Below, one piece after another: positions 1 to 9,892 of a DNA stretch of 22,899 nucleotides. Below the pieces are notes generated by a model. The model saw nothing but the letters and a program-made list of their open reading frames with translations. It searched no databases and had not been told where the DNA came from. The position numbers and the translations under genes were made by a program. The stretch spans positions 40,954 to 63,852 of the forward strand of contig VHZZ01003844.1 of assembly GCA_009801015.1 (NCBI GenBank). Reading direction: 5' to 3'. The DNA is from Silene noctiflora (lineage: Eukaryota; Streptophyta; Magnoliopsida; Caryophyllales; Caryophyllaceae). Position 1 is the first letter of the stretch. Each line of letters opens with the position of its first letter.

Positions 1-66
1 AGAGGAAAATTCTAGAGAGAGAATTGGTGAGTTTATTGTCCAAGGGCAAAACGGTAATTCGGAATG

Positions 67-148
67 AAAACGCCGACTACAATTACTAAAACGTCCGACT
101 ATAAAAATCAACCCCCAAAAAATTACTGGACATATCCAGCCTATATAT
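67..148 (+). promoter_or_regulatory. Core promoter of the HMGS gene: TATA box and paired CCGAC motifs
   Basis: A TATA-like word, CTATATATG, lies at 141-149, about 230 bases before the HMGS start codon. A start site near 170-180 would give a leader of about 200 bases, which is pyrimidine-rich (CATCTCTCTATTTTCTCTTC near 215-240), as is common in plant leaders. Two near-identical words sit upstream: AAAACGCCGACTA (67-79) and AAAACGTCCGACTA (88-101), differing by one inserted base. The first contains GCCGAC, which fits the RCCGAC core bound by DREB/CBF factors. The second contains only TCCGAC. A second AT-rich word near 278-290 could be an alternative TATA box. The sites are seen; their use is inferred. 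Confidence 0.45.
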
Positions 149-174
149 GCCAGATTGGCAGCCATAACATAACA

Positions 175-204
175 ATGTCTTCGAAAAAGAAAACAAACAT
201 CTGA
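175..204 (+). other. Possible short upstream ORF in the HMGS leader (9 codons)
   Basis: An ATG at 175 opens a nine-codon frame (MSSKKKTNI) closed by TGA at 202-204, well before the HMGS start at 378. If transcription starts about 30 bases after the TATA box at 141, this ATG lies right at the start site, so it may or may not be in the mRNA. An upstream ORF could lower HMGS translation, but nothing in the sequence shows that it is translated. Confidence 0.2.
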
Positions 205-377
205 AATCCAACATCACCATCTCTCTATTTTCTCTTCAAATCTCCTCGATATTTCTATCACGTTTTCTTATACTTCTCTATAATATAATCATTAGAAATT
301 GTTAATCATTTCAAATTGTTGTTGAAGAACAAAAGATTTAAACTTTGTAAGAGTTTCTTCTAATTTGAACCATAAAA

Positions 378-3300
378 ATGGCAGCTTCAGTGAAGAATGT
401 AGGAATTCTTGCCATGGAAATATACTTTCCTCCTACTTGTGTTCAACAGGTATGATCATGTACCATACTATACTCTATAATATTAATTAAACCCGTATAC
501 TCCCTCCATCCCCAATCAGTTGTTTACGTTTTTAGTTGGTCGTGAGAGGTATTTTAATCAAAGGTAAATAAATGATCGTCTCAATTTTTTTTCGTGTATA
601 GATGAAGCTCTATATGGGGTTATTGATTTTCATTGATTGAGTAAATACCTGAGTATTTTGGAATTTGATTTGATTTTATGACATGTTATTCAATTTAAGG
701 AGATCAAATTTTTCTGGGTATTTTTCAATTGCAAGCAATGGACTTTTATTGTTTAATATTGGAGAAATTTAGTCTCAATTAGAGTATTTTGTCTGCACTT
801 TAGCCCAAAAGAACAAATTTTTTGAGCTAAAACCACTAAAATTTCCAATATTTTAGTCTTAGGTATATTCAGTTCAAGATGGTGGTGCATTAAAGTTTGA
901 ATCTTTGATCATGCTAATTATTAACCACAAATACTTGTGTAAGACGGTTTTACACAAATTTATCGTAAAACGGAATCCTTTAAAGTGGGATTGTCTTTAT
1001 TTTACCCTTAAAAATTTGACCTTTGAAATCCATACAAACTCATTAGGGTCTTACTTAGTTAAGCTTAAGCTTTAGTTCAGCAGAATTAGTGCTCCCTCTG
1101 TCTCGCTCAATAGTTATCTTTGTTTGAAAATCGTGAGGGTAATTTTGAAACAATGATAATTACTGACAGTGACGGAATGAGGCGTTGATAACAGAGCACT
1201 TCTGGAATGAGTTATCTTCCAAACAATGCTTATTACTTTTTGTAAGGACTAAGGAGTCAACTCTTTGGATATCATAGAAGCTCATACCGTCGTTGGTTTC
1301 GTTTATCTTGAAAGATTGAATCTTGATCCTTAGAAATTCTCAGTTACAAAGGCTTTTGTTCTGGTGAATGTATGTGTTAAACAGGAAGCATTGGAGGTTC
1401 ATGATGGTGCTAGTAAAGGAAAATACACCATTGGACTTGGACAAGATTGCATGGCTTTTTGTACAGATGTAGAAGACATTATCTCCATGAGGTTTTTAAC
1501 TCAACTCCCTACTGAGCTCCGTCGTGTCGCCATCTATGACCTATTATTAATTGATAGTTGAATTAATTCCTAGTATGTCACAATTTAACATATCACGTGA
1601 GCGTCTTAAGATTGACGTCTGTTTGAATGAGTTCTCTATTTCTATAGTAATGTATCGGCATATCGCTATGTGTTCTTGTTTACATCATTTTAAAGGGGTG
1701 CGTATGGCCCCTTGTCCCGCTATAGGTTGGATTGCTACATCGAGGCACTGGGTTAATGTTATTGGTGTCCTTAAAGTGAAACTATATAGCTTTCATAATG
1801 TGCTTGATTATTTGTCTTAGACAATTGAGGTTTCTGATTTAGCTGGGAGTATTTGCTAATTGTTGTGCCTGTGTCCAAATTTCACATCAACATTACACCA
1901 TGATTTATAAGTGTGTTCTGTACTCTGCTTTGCAGTATGACAGCCGTGACTTCTCTCCTTGAAAAATATAAGGTTGATCCTAAACAAATCGGTCGATTGG
2001 AAGTGGGCAGTGAGACCGTCTTGGACAAGAGCAAATCTATCAAGACTTTCTTGATGCAGACATTTGAGGTGTTGTGTTAAATCGACTTATTAATATGTTT
2101 TGGACTAAGGTTTACTATGTGATTAGAATTGAACATTTGGCAATAGCTATGGTTGTAGTTTCATACCAACTTTTTCCATTGCCCCATAAGCATACATCAT
2201 CATATTTGAAACTTTTTATTTCTCCTCAATGCTAAAAGTTTCATACTCATTTGTGGCTCCCTTTTTTCTCCTCTTCCTAACATGAAACTGGTTCCTTATT
2301 TTAGAATCCGGTTTCATAGCTCCTTCATTTCTAGCTCAATGGTTAAGGAGCACCTTATAAAAGCTTCATACTTCATTACCATTGCTATTGCCCTACTACT
2401 CGCTTGAATTCTGAAATAATTTCTGTATCCAATACATGCAAGAGTTAAGAAGTAGGAGTAGAAATGCTCATACTTTTGTTTTTTTCCATCTTAAGGACAA
2501 ATATAATTATGTTTGTCCTTGAGATGCAAAAGAACAATAAACCTCAAGTAATCCCAGTTCTTAATCCTGATATAAATATGAATATGAAAATTATTTCTGA
2601 ATCGGAGGTAGTACATCGTTATTGCCTAGATATGCTTGTTTATCATTGAAAATCTTTTCATATGAAAGAAACCATGAACAATAGTTATGTTCTTCTAGAA
2701 GTTGAATTTGATGTTGCCTCCTCAAAAAATTTCCAGGAGCATGGAAATACAGATATAGAAGGTGTTGACTCAACCAATGCATGTTATGGTGGAACTGCTG
2801 CATTATTCAACTGTGTAAACTGGGTCGAGAGCAATTCATGGGATGGGCGTTATGGCCTTGTTGTGTGCACAGATAGTGCGGTATATGCTCAAACCCTCTT
2901 CTTTCACAATGCAATACCCTTGCTTGAAAACCACCTATCTGAACTATGGTCTGCTTGTGTTTTGAGCTAATTGTGAAGTTCTTATGCTTTCATACGTCAG
3001 GTCTATGCCGAAGGAGCAGCTAGACCCACGGGAGGGGCAGCTGCAATCGCGATGCTCGTGGGCCCGGATGCTCCTATCGTGTTTGAAAGCAAATTTAGGG
3101 GAAGCCATATGGCTCATGTGTACGACTTCTACAAGCCCGATCTAGCTAGTGAATATCCAGTAAGTTTAACAGTTTCATCGTACTTTAAACTAATAAGATT
3201 GCGTACTCATTATGCTTCTATAATTGAAACTTTGATCAGCCTGTATTTTATTTTGTTGGTTAAGTATAGAGTTATTTATCGGTCAATTTGCTCTGCTATA

Positions 3301-5288
3301 GGTTGTTGATGGAAAATTGTCTCAAACCTGTTATCTCATGGCTGTTGATTCTTGCTATAAACATCTCTGCAGCAAGTAAGAGCCCGATCAAACTTCTAAG
3401 TTGCCTCTTTATATTAAGGCCGTAATTTTATACTACGGCGTATTATTTAACTTGCTTTAATCTGTAGGTATGAGAAGTTTGAAGGGAAACAGTTCTCCAT
3501 GAATGATGCCGACTATGTCGTGTTCCATTCTCCATACAACAAGGTATCCATATGCAACCTGGATGCTTACTAGCATCTCATATTCACAACTTTCTCATCC
3601 TTTCTTAAGCTTGCTAATCTGCTATTCTTGCAGCTTGTTCAAAAAAGCTTTGCCCGATTGATGTACAACGACTTCTTGAGGAATGCCAGGTAACGCTTTC
3701 TTGTACAATTCTGAAATCTGAATTGAGTTGTCCATGTGACCAATGAAGTAATTACTGATTATTTGTTTTAAATCTTTGCTCATTCTCGACAGTTCTATTA
3801 GTGAAGATGCTAAGGAGAAGTTGGCTCCATTCTCTAATCTATCTATAGATGAAAGCTATCAAAGCAGGGATCTTGAAAAGGTGGGTTAAGTCTCAAGTAA
3901 TGTCAACTGGTTGAATTACACAAACTAGCCTATTTCTGCAAATGTTAGTTTAGCGGATAAAGTCATTTGAGTGATGGCACGCTCATGATTGGAGGTTTGA
4001 ACTCGTCAACGTCAAAATTTTCGTTATGACACCTTGACACAATGAAAACACTACATATATATTTTAGTATAGTTTTTTACCGAGTTGAAGAGTAAAATGG
4101 TGATTTGTTGTGTAGGTATCCCAGCAAATCGCAAAACCCTTATATGATGAGAAAGTGCAGCCTACCACTTTGGTGCCAAAGCAAATCGGGAACACTTACA
4201 CAGCATCTATTTACTCGGCATTTGCTTCCCTTATACATAATAAGAACAGCAAGCTGGTGAGTGCTTTTATTTAAATCCAACATGGTGTTTTATTATATTG
4301 ATGAATTATTAGACTATAGTCATCATTCATCACTCATCACTATGCTCTTTTGTATATTTCAGGCCGGCAAAAGGGTGATAATGTTCTCTTATGGAAGTGG
4401 TTTGTCAGCTACAATGTTCTCACTCCGCCTAAATGAGGGACAAGAGCCTTTCAGCTTGTCTAACATTGCCGCTATTATGGATGTTGCAGACAAATTGAAG
4501 TCGAGGCATGAGGTATTATTTTTTCTCCTTTTTAGTTACTCTCTTAAATATTACTATGACTCGCACAACAAGAGTCTCGGACATGGCTATTTTGTGGAAA
4601 TAAGTTCTATGTTCTTACAATAAATGGAAGTATCACACGCAACACGCCAACATAGTTATATGTCGCATTCACATAGTCTTCTTCCGAAAGTTTTGTCGAA
4701 GTTGAAACGGTCATTTGAAAATATGTTTTTCTAAATTAGGGGTAAATCTTTGTATTTTAGACCTTGTCCCCATCTTTGTTGGAATCTAAGTAGGCATTGA
4801 GGTAATGTTGTAGTGTTTGTTACTCTCTCCATCTCATAATACTAATAATCTCACTCAAGCCCTGTTAAAAGAAACAGAATTTGATAGGGTCATATAGGAG
4901 GACTACAGTTTTATCTTGATTGAGAGACATTTCGTATATTTCCCCTTAAAATAATTAAAAATGTGCGTAAATTCGAAATGATCACTCTTTTTGATGTTGA
5001 GAGGAAGTATGAAGGTGCAGATTGATCTATGGTTGATATTTCCGTTCCTGACTCTAAACATAATGTAATTTGTCTCAGTTTGCACCCGAGAAATTTGTCG
5101 ACACTTTAAAGCTAATGGAGCATAGGTATGGAGCCAAGGACTTTGTAACAAGCAAAGATACCAGCCTTTTGGCTCCGGGTACTTACTATCTAACTGAAGT
5201 AGACTCCAAGTACCGAAGATTCTATGCCAAGAAACCAGCAAACAATGTCATCCCAACTCAAAATGGTTCGGTTGCCAACGGTCACTAA
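378..5288 (+). CDS. HMGS: Hydroxymethylglutaryl-CoA synthase (HMGS), complete, 12 coding exons
   Basis: It condenses acetyl-CoA with acetoacetyl-CoA to HMG-CoA in the cytosolic mevalonate pathway to sterols and triterpenes. Exons: 378-449, 1385-1491, 1936-2068, 2737-2880, 3001-3159, 3302-3375, 3468-3543, 3634-3689, 3793-3880, 4116-4256, 4363-4512, 5079-5288. They join to 469 residues without a break, close to the roughly 460 of other plant HMGS proteins. The catalytic Cys is C120 in STNACYGG. H250 (VVFHSPYNK) and E82 (RLEVGSE) fit the catalytic His and Glu, and N329 and S362 fit the conserved Asn and Ser of the plant enzyme. The C-terminus, NGSVANGH, is the usual plant ending. The start follows AAAA and precedes GC, a good plant context, and gives the family N-terminus ([19 protein letters not shown]). 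No transit peptide is seen. All introns are GT-AG. Identity is near certain; single splice sites are very likely. Confidence 0.95.
496..586. mobile_element. Degenerate Stowaway-like MITE in HMGS intron 1
   Basis: The left end TACTCCCTCCATCCCCAATC matches the CTCCCTCCGTCCC-type terminus of plant Stowaway (Tc1/mariner) MITEs and follows TA. The inner arm (CAGTTGTTTACG) pairs imperfectly with AAATAAATGATCG near 565-578. The right outer terminus has decayed into a T-run, so the right edge is approximate. No coding capacity. Confidence 0.5.
935..957. repeat. Short hairpin, TTGTGTAA / TTACACAA
   Basis: TTGTGTAA (935-942) and TTACACAA (950-957) are perfect inverted arms around a 7-base loop containing GACGG. 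I recall this word as frequent in Caryophyllales genomic DNA, probably the tip of a dispersed palindromic element. It lies inside HMGS intron 1 (450-1384) and is not expected to affect the protein. Confidence 0.5.
1090..1182. mobile_element. Stowaway-like MITE in HMGS intron 1
   Basis: The left end GCTCCCTCTGTCTCGCTCAA (from 1090) and the right end GTGACGGAATGAGG (to about 1182) are imperfect inverted repeats. The reverse complement of the right arm reads CCTCATTCCGTCAC, then GTCAGTAATTATCATTG against the left arm's CTCAATAGTTATCTTTG. Length of about 93 bases and the terminus type fit Stowaway. No transposase. Confidence 0.5.
4821..5009. mobile_element. Possible degenerate MITE in HMGS intron 11
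   Basis: The left end TACTCTCTCCATCTCATAAT resembles a Stowaway terminus, and GAGAGGAAGTA near 5000-5009 could be the matching right terminus (reverse complement TACTTCCTCTC). The inner arms pair poorly, so the element is old or the pairing is chance. It occupies about a third of the 566-base intron 4513-5078. Confidence 0.3.
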
Positions 5289-5852
5289 ATACTAAATGCC
5301 GGGCAAAGAGGTAACACGACAACTGTCAAATTGATGTTTTAGAGTACAGTTTAGTGGCCATTGTGCTTGGCATGCAATGATGCAAGTTCGATCTACTTGT
5401 GTGTTGAACTATTCATTCTACTAGTGTGACCTTGTTTTATTCGCTATCTTATTTTTTTCTTCTATTTATTTTCTGTAGCAAAGGGGGAAAAATGTGTGAT
5501 TTATCGGCGATTTACCAGCGACTTTTTTCTCAAATAAGTTAAATGAGGCGTATAAATATTTCGTTACAGAGCCGATTATATTTTGCTCACAGTTTATGCA
5601 TTGGCCTTTTAGTTAACTTGGCAGTTATCAGCAAACTTCTCCCTTTTGATCTTCTAGAGTCTAGACGGTTGAAATACTCGTGTGTGATCAAATCCGCACA
5701 GTTTTATGTTACATCTGTTTGATACTTGGATATGGTCAATATGGATATGGCACTTGAACATTTTTAAGCCATATAAAAAGGCGGATGTTTCGTAAAATAG
5801 TTGAGTCGACACTTGCACAATATATCTAAAATATTTCTAACTGAGCACGAGT

Positions 5853-5926
5853 ATCCTCTTAGTGACTGATAAGAGTCCTTCCCCCAAGTCATCCTCTTAG
5901 ACTGATAAGAGTCCTTCCCCCAAGTC
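5853..5926. repeat. Two-copy tandem repeat, 38 and 36 bases
   Basis: The unit runs from ATCCTCTTAG through ACTGATAAGAG to CCTTCCCCCAAGTC. Copy 1 is 5853-5890 and copy 2 is 5891-5926; they are otherwise identical, but copy 1 has an extra TG after CTCTTAG. Each copy can form a small CTCTTAG/TAAGAG stem. The near identity suggests a recent duplication. Confidence 0.85.
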
Positions 5927-6202
5927 GTAAAGCGAGATTGATCATTCATAAGATTGTTAATGCTTAGGCGGGTAGTTGCCTTGCCCGACTTAACAACACC
6001 GATAAAATTGTGTTGAAAAAAATAATAAAATGTAGGAGCAGAGAATAAGGGTAATTATGCCCTTATCAAATGATCTTTTTATGTGTAAGTATATAATCGA
6101 GATCCTAGATTCACGGAGTAGTTCCCGAGTAATGCAATGGATCATGGTTCTTTGCGAAGATATCATGAATAATGCCAATGTTAACCCGAAGTAGTTGCCT
6201 CC

Positions 6203-6258
6203 TCTGGTTCAATTAGTAAGGCTCATTTGCCTTCTTTCGTGAAGGTTTTGAATCATGG
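6203..6258 (+). repeat. tRNA-like (box A / box B) fragment, possible SINE relic
   Basis: GGTTCAATTAGTAAGG resembles a polymerase III box A and is followed after about 25 bases by GGTTTTGAATCA, a degenerate box B. The segment does not fold into a credible tRNA. It may be the head of an old tRNA-derived SINE. No poly(A) tail or flanking duplication was found, so confidence is low. Confidence 0.25.
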
Positions 6259-6337
6259 GGCTTATTGACTATAATAAAGGACGCGTGAGTGACAAGATTG
6301 TATTACCACATCTTATAGAACAGAACAAATAAACAAA

Positions 6338-6344
6338 TTTTATT
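6338..6344 (-). terminator. Candidate polyadenylation signal of NRS/ER
   Basis: On the minus strand this reads AATAAAA, about 180 bases past the NRS/ER stop codon (6522-6524), a normal 3' UTR length for a plant gene. It is the best match to the canonical hexamer in this interval. A single hexamer is weak evidence by itself. Confidence 0.4.
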
Positions 6345-6521
6345 ACAATTCATTGTTACAAATTTTTTGTTTGTAAAACAGCAGAAATAAAATTACAACA
6401 CAGGAAAAATAATACATGAATATCTTGAAAAATGATGTCTATATAATGAAGTATGCAAATCCTTTTAATGACTGCTGTAACAGCATCACAGAAGGTCATA
6501 GTAGCATCCTGAAGAATTTCA

Positions 6522-8295
6522 TCAGGCTGCAACTGACTTCTTGTTGGGGCCGAACACATACTTGATAAGAGACTCCTTGATGGGTAAAAGCTCTGGGAAT
6601 TCAGTGCTCAATTTGGTGGTATCGAGCTCATTGTTACTTCTGGGAGCAATGATCACCTTTGCTTGCTCCTCGAGGGTAAAGTTTTTCCATGTGAAGTCAG
6701 GGTTGATGTATTCCTTGTACATCTCAAGAATCTCGTTGTGGCTAACAACGCCTGGGTTTGTGAAGTTGTAAATTCCAGTGAGGTTCCTCTTTGCCATCTC
6801 GATCGAGATGGGGAGGAGTTCATCCAAGATTGTCATTGAGTTAGGAATGTTGACCACCTTCTCATAACGAGCGATCTTGGTGATAAAGTTTCGTGGGTTG
6901 GTTAAGTCCGAGGAAATTGGCATCCTAACTCGCAATGTGCAAACATTTTCGTAGTTGCTTAGTAGATCCTCCACCTATACATCAGAAACCGGAGTTGCAA
7001 AACATTAGTACAAGCTAGATACGATTAATCAAGGACATAAGAACACAAAAACACATAGCAAACGATTAAGGCTCGTCTCTAAAGGATCAGATTTGTCCCT
7101 TCCAATCGAACCTAGGAGCAATGAAGCATATACGTAGGTGCATTGGTGAAAAATGGACCGTTCATTTTCAGATTGAAATAGGCGTAAAGCCATCATACCC
7201 ATAACCCATGAGTAAGACCCTTGACCCTTAGATCGCATGATTCGCATCCATGAATAACCGAACGGATGTAAACCATTAGTAGAAAATGGATTATCCATAT
7301 TGTCTTCTACTCCGTATGAAATGGAAAGGATCCTTACTCGAAAACACTGATCGGTTGACCAACGGAATCATAAAAACTACTTCTAAGCATTTGAAGGGTG
7401 GAAGTTACTTGCTTTCTCAACTTACTATTTCTAAAGTCAAACTTAACATTTAAGATATAGTGGGGGTTATCAGTCTCACAGCCAGTGGCGGATCTTGAAA
7501 TAAAAATGCGAGGATCAAGATGTGAACACTTAATCTGATGTCCGAATACTTACACTCAACAACCGAGTTAGGTGGGAGGGGGTTTGCAAGTGATCATTTA
7601 CTCGCTAAAATGTATACATGGACATCAATGATCACGGACATGCCCCCTCCCGACATAACTAAGAATCTACAAAAAATCAAAAATCTTGAAGACATCATAA
7701 TTCATAAATCCAACATAAATATCAAAGCTTACATAAAATATCTTCAAGATCAAACGTCATTGACCTAAATTGACCATTTTCAAATAAAATTAGGTCGACC
7801 GACATAAATCTCTCATTTAAACGGTAAAATACAGTAAAAAGAAATTACCATAGCTTTGGTCTTGGAGTAAAAAGAGCCAATAAAATTAGGAGTATCCGAT
7901 TCCAAAAACCCGATACCGGATCCTTCGGGATGGGTCGAATCATACTCAAAAATACACCCTGTTGCGAAATTGATGACCACAAGCCCTTTTTCACGACAAA
8001 CATCGGCTAAAGTCAACGTACCGACAACATTAGCACGAATAGTTTCAACCTTATGAGACTCACACCAGTCAACATTGGGTCGACCCGTTACACCGGCCGC
8101 GTTGAATACATGGGTCGGCTTGATCTCGGCTAAGTCGGTTTCTAAGGAAGCCCGGTTCTCTAATCGGCCTGAACCGTATTGGTAGCTGATTCCTTGGGCT
8201 TCACAGAGTTTTCCTAGTAGACCGCCGATCCAACCGGTTCGGCCGTAGATTAGGAATTTGTATTGGGTTGAATCGGAACCGTTTTGGGGAGACAT
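6522..8295 (-). CDS. NRS/ER: Bifunctional UDP-4-keto-6-deoxyglucose 3,5-epimerase/4-reductase (NRS/ER, UER1), complete, 2 exons
   Basis: This NAD(P)H-dependent cytosolic enzyme turns UDP-4-keto-6-deoxy-D-glucose into UDP-L-rhamnose, the donor for pectin, flavonoid and saponin rhamnosylation. Exon 1 (8295-7849) encodes 149 residues and exon 2 (6974-6522) 150. The 874-base intron 6975-7848 has GT and AG ends at phase 0, between the ATG and GTG codons (KAM|VED). The 299 residues match the roughly 300 of the Arabidopsis protein. It is an extended short-chain dehydrogenase: nucleotide motif GRTGWIG at 18-24, NAAG at 65-68, the family-typical TGRPNVDWCESHKVETIR, and catalytic Tyr143/Lys147 (YSKTK). 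It lacks the dehydratase domain of the large RHM enzymes, so it is the stand-alone paralogue. It converges with HMGS, with about 1.2 kb between the stops. All expected motifs are present. Confidence 0.95.
7483..7500. mobile_element. Isolated CAGTGGCGGATC-type transposon end in the NRS/ER intron
   Basis: CAGTGGCGGATCTTG matches the CAGTGGCGGA-type terminus of widespread plant hAT-like elements; the same type bounds the MITE at 21931-22070. I found no partner end in the intron, so this is a relic or one end of a rearranged copy. Position is approximate. Confidence 0.3.
7571..7655. repeat. Imperfect inverted repeat in the NRS/ER intron
   Basis: The left arm GTGGGAGGGGGTTTGCAAGT, then GATCATT (about 7571-7598), pairs with a right arm ending CATGCCCCCTCCCGAC (about 7627-7656), whose reverse complement begins GTCGGGAGGGGGCATG and continues GATCATTG. 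The spacer is about 25 bases. It is probably part of the element whose end lies at 7483. Confidence 0.5.
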
Positions 8296-8361
8296 TTTTT
8301 TGGTTAAGACTTAAGTGTGTGTGGAAAAAGAGAGAAAAAAAAAAGAGAAATATTGAAGAAG

Positions 8362-8408
8362 GTGTGTGTGTGTGGTGGTAATATTGGAAAAGTGGGTCTT
8401 ATAAGAGA
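8362..8408 (-). promoter_or_regulatory. NRS/ER promoter: TATA-like box and GT microsatellite
   Basis: On the minus strand a TATA-like CTTATAAG (8398-8405) lies about 105 bases before the start codon. This would place the cap site near 8370 and give a leader of about 75 bases. The leader is CT-rich on the coding strand (complement of the AGAGAGAAAA run at about 8328-8350) and begins in or near a (GT)6 run at 8362-8373. Placement is inferred from spacing. Confidence 0.4.
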
Positions 8409-8550
8409 TTAAGAAGGGAATGAGGAATGAGGAATAATGCAAGAAGGTACCTTTGATTTACTTTCACATGCTCTTAAAACTTATTTTAATGGCAAGATTC
8501 TTAAAGATCTTTAAATTATTATGTTGTGATTTTTGGTAGTTTTACCAAGT

Positions 8551-9125
8551 AGGGATGTTATTGGGGTGGTACGGGGAGATGCTGGATATAACATACCCCG
8601 CTTTAGTAACTATCAAGAAAAACTTGTATTCACAGCTGCCCCATCAGGCATTACCCATGAAGGATACAAATTTTCAAAAATATACCCGTCCCAACGTGTG
8701 GAAATATAAAATTATATCCGCCCCGCTAATCCATTAATCCACTACATAATCATATTATTAGATAATTTTTTCGTAAAAGTCAGTTTATTACCTATTGATT
8801 TCCAATTTTCTTAAATTTATATTTGTAGTTTTAGTTTTCCGACAAGAAACTAGTAAAAAGTTTTTATGAAATAGTCATAATTAACATTATATGTCTTAAC
8901 AAAGTAGATTTATAAACTCACCAAAATATTATTTATTTTTGTAGTAGTTGGTGGATAGGCGGGTTTGAGGTGGGTAAGATGCAAAATTCATCCCCGTCTC
9001 TACCCATTGTGGGTACAATTTTCGTACCCGCACTCGCCCCACCACCCGCCAAAGCTCTACTCATAACCACCCAACTGAGACGGGTGCAGAGCGATATCCA
9101 CTTATATCCGCTCCACTGACATCCT
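8551..9125. mobile_element. hAT-like non-autonomous element, about 575 bases
   Basis: The left end AGGGATGTTATTGGGGTGG and the right end, read as its reverse complement AGGATGTCAGTGGAGCGG, are imperfect inverted repeats. They resemble the AGGGATGTCAATGGGGCGG ends common in plant hAT-like MITEs. Inner arms are rich in CCCCGC and CCCGCC words, as in such elements. No transposase frame was found and no clear 8-base target duplication. It lies about 250 bases upstream of NRS/ER. Confidence 0.5.
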
Positions 9126-9239
9126 GGCCCTAACTTTAAGTAAGTTTATATGTTTTCATTAATTAGTGAAGTTTTATGTAAAATTATTTTGTGTTTGAAA
9201 TTTTTGAGTTAGAGATAAATGTATACAGAGAGTAAGACG

Positions 9240-9422
9240 CTATTCTTTTCAGCTAAAATGAGCTGAACTGAATTGAATGGAGTTGAGTTGAACTAAATGG
9301 TGAAAGAAAAGTTAATTTTGTGAAGAGATGAGCTAAACAGAACTGACTGAAGTTGAACGAAACTCAATTGAATAGAGATGAATTGAATTGAAATGAGTTG
9401 AAATTAAGCCATAAAGAACAGG
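9240..9422. repeat. Degenerate GAATTGA/GAGTTGA-rich repeat block
   Basis: Variants of a 5-base theme (TGAAT, TGAGT, TGAAC) recur many times, as in GAACTGAATTGAATGGAG and GATGAATTGAATTGAAATG. It resembles a decayed microsatellite or the low-complexity arm of a palindromic element. No coding signal. Confidence 0.5.
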
Positions 9423-9892
9423 GTCTAAGTCCCTAGAGATCATGTTAAAATATGTTTTATAGAGAGATTGTTTACAATTTTAAGAATGAAACCCAAAACA
9501 AAGCTCATCAAGCTCAGGTGAGCTCGAGTTTTGTTTCATGAGACAAGCCGAGCAACGTCAAACTCGGACTCTGCTCACGCGTTATCACTAGTTTAACCTG
9601 TAATTCAAATTGACCCAATCAATAAAACCCGACACCAATATTTATTGTTTCACACAACCCATTATCACCAAATAACTTGTTAATAGCAAATGCAATAGTC
9701 TAAATCCGTAATAACCCGACACGATCAGCTCTAATCTAATCTCAATTCTGCCAACTCGGATTACCCTAACCTAACATAATCTAATTAACCCATTTATTAG
9801 GTCTACTCGCACCATAGCTATTCGGGTTCAAACGTCCAACCCCCTCTTATGACAGTCGTCACGTCTTAATTTCTTCGGGATGAGAATAGACG
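9423..9892. other. Non-genic repeat-rich stretch
   Basis: It contains AGCTCA-rich short inverted words (about 9490-9540, AAACAAAGCTC facing GAGCTCGAGTTTTG) and a block of ACCCGAC and GACCC words (about 9600-9800) similar to blocks near 12740-12850 and 18700-19045. I see no gene here. These words look like the decayed ends of transposons. Confidence 0.4.

Larger units (their letters stand above)
5289..6338. other. Convergent intergenic region between HMGS and NRS/ER
   Basis: The first few hundred bases must hold the HMGS 3' untranslated region. No canonical AATAAA is evident; AT-rich words such as ATAAAT near 5550 are candidates. The rest contains a tandem duplication (5853-5926) and a tRNA-promoter-like fragment (about 6203-6258), listed separately. 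The short open frames here lack family features, so I call no gene. Confidence 0.6.

Noticed and set aside
1551-1820. 89-codon plus-strand frame after HMGS exon 2
   Set aside because: It is in intron 2 (1492-1935). The spliced frame continues at 1936 with the family sequence.
2333-2352. Possible tRNA gene from a box A-like word
   Set aside because: No box B at the right distance and no cloverleaf pairing could be drawn.
5070-5288. Separate 72-codon gene starting at the ATG of MSQFAPEK
   Set aside because: It is the last HMGS exon; the MSQ is read from intron sequence before the AG at 5077-5078.
6203-6258. Possible tRNA gene
   Set aside because: Box A and box B are degenerate and the acceptor arms do not pair; kept only as a possible SINE relic.
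6541-6771. 76-codon plus-strand frame
   Set aside because: Exact antisense shadow of NRS/ER exon 2, whose product is a clear family match.
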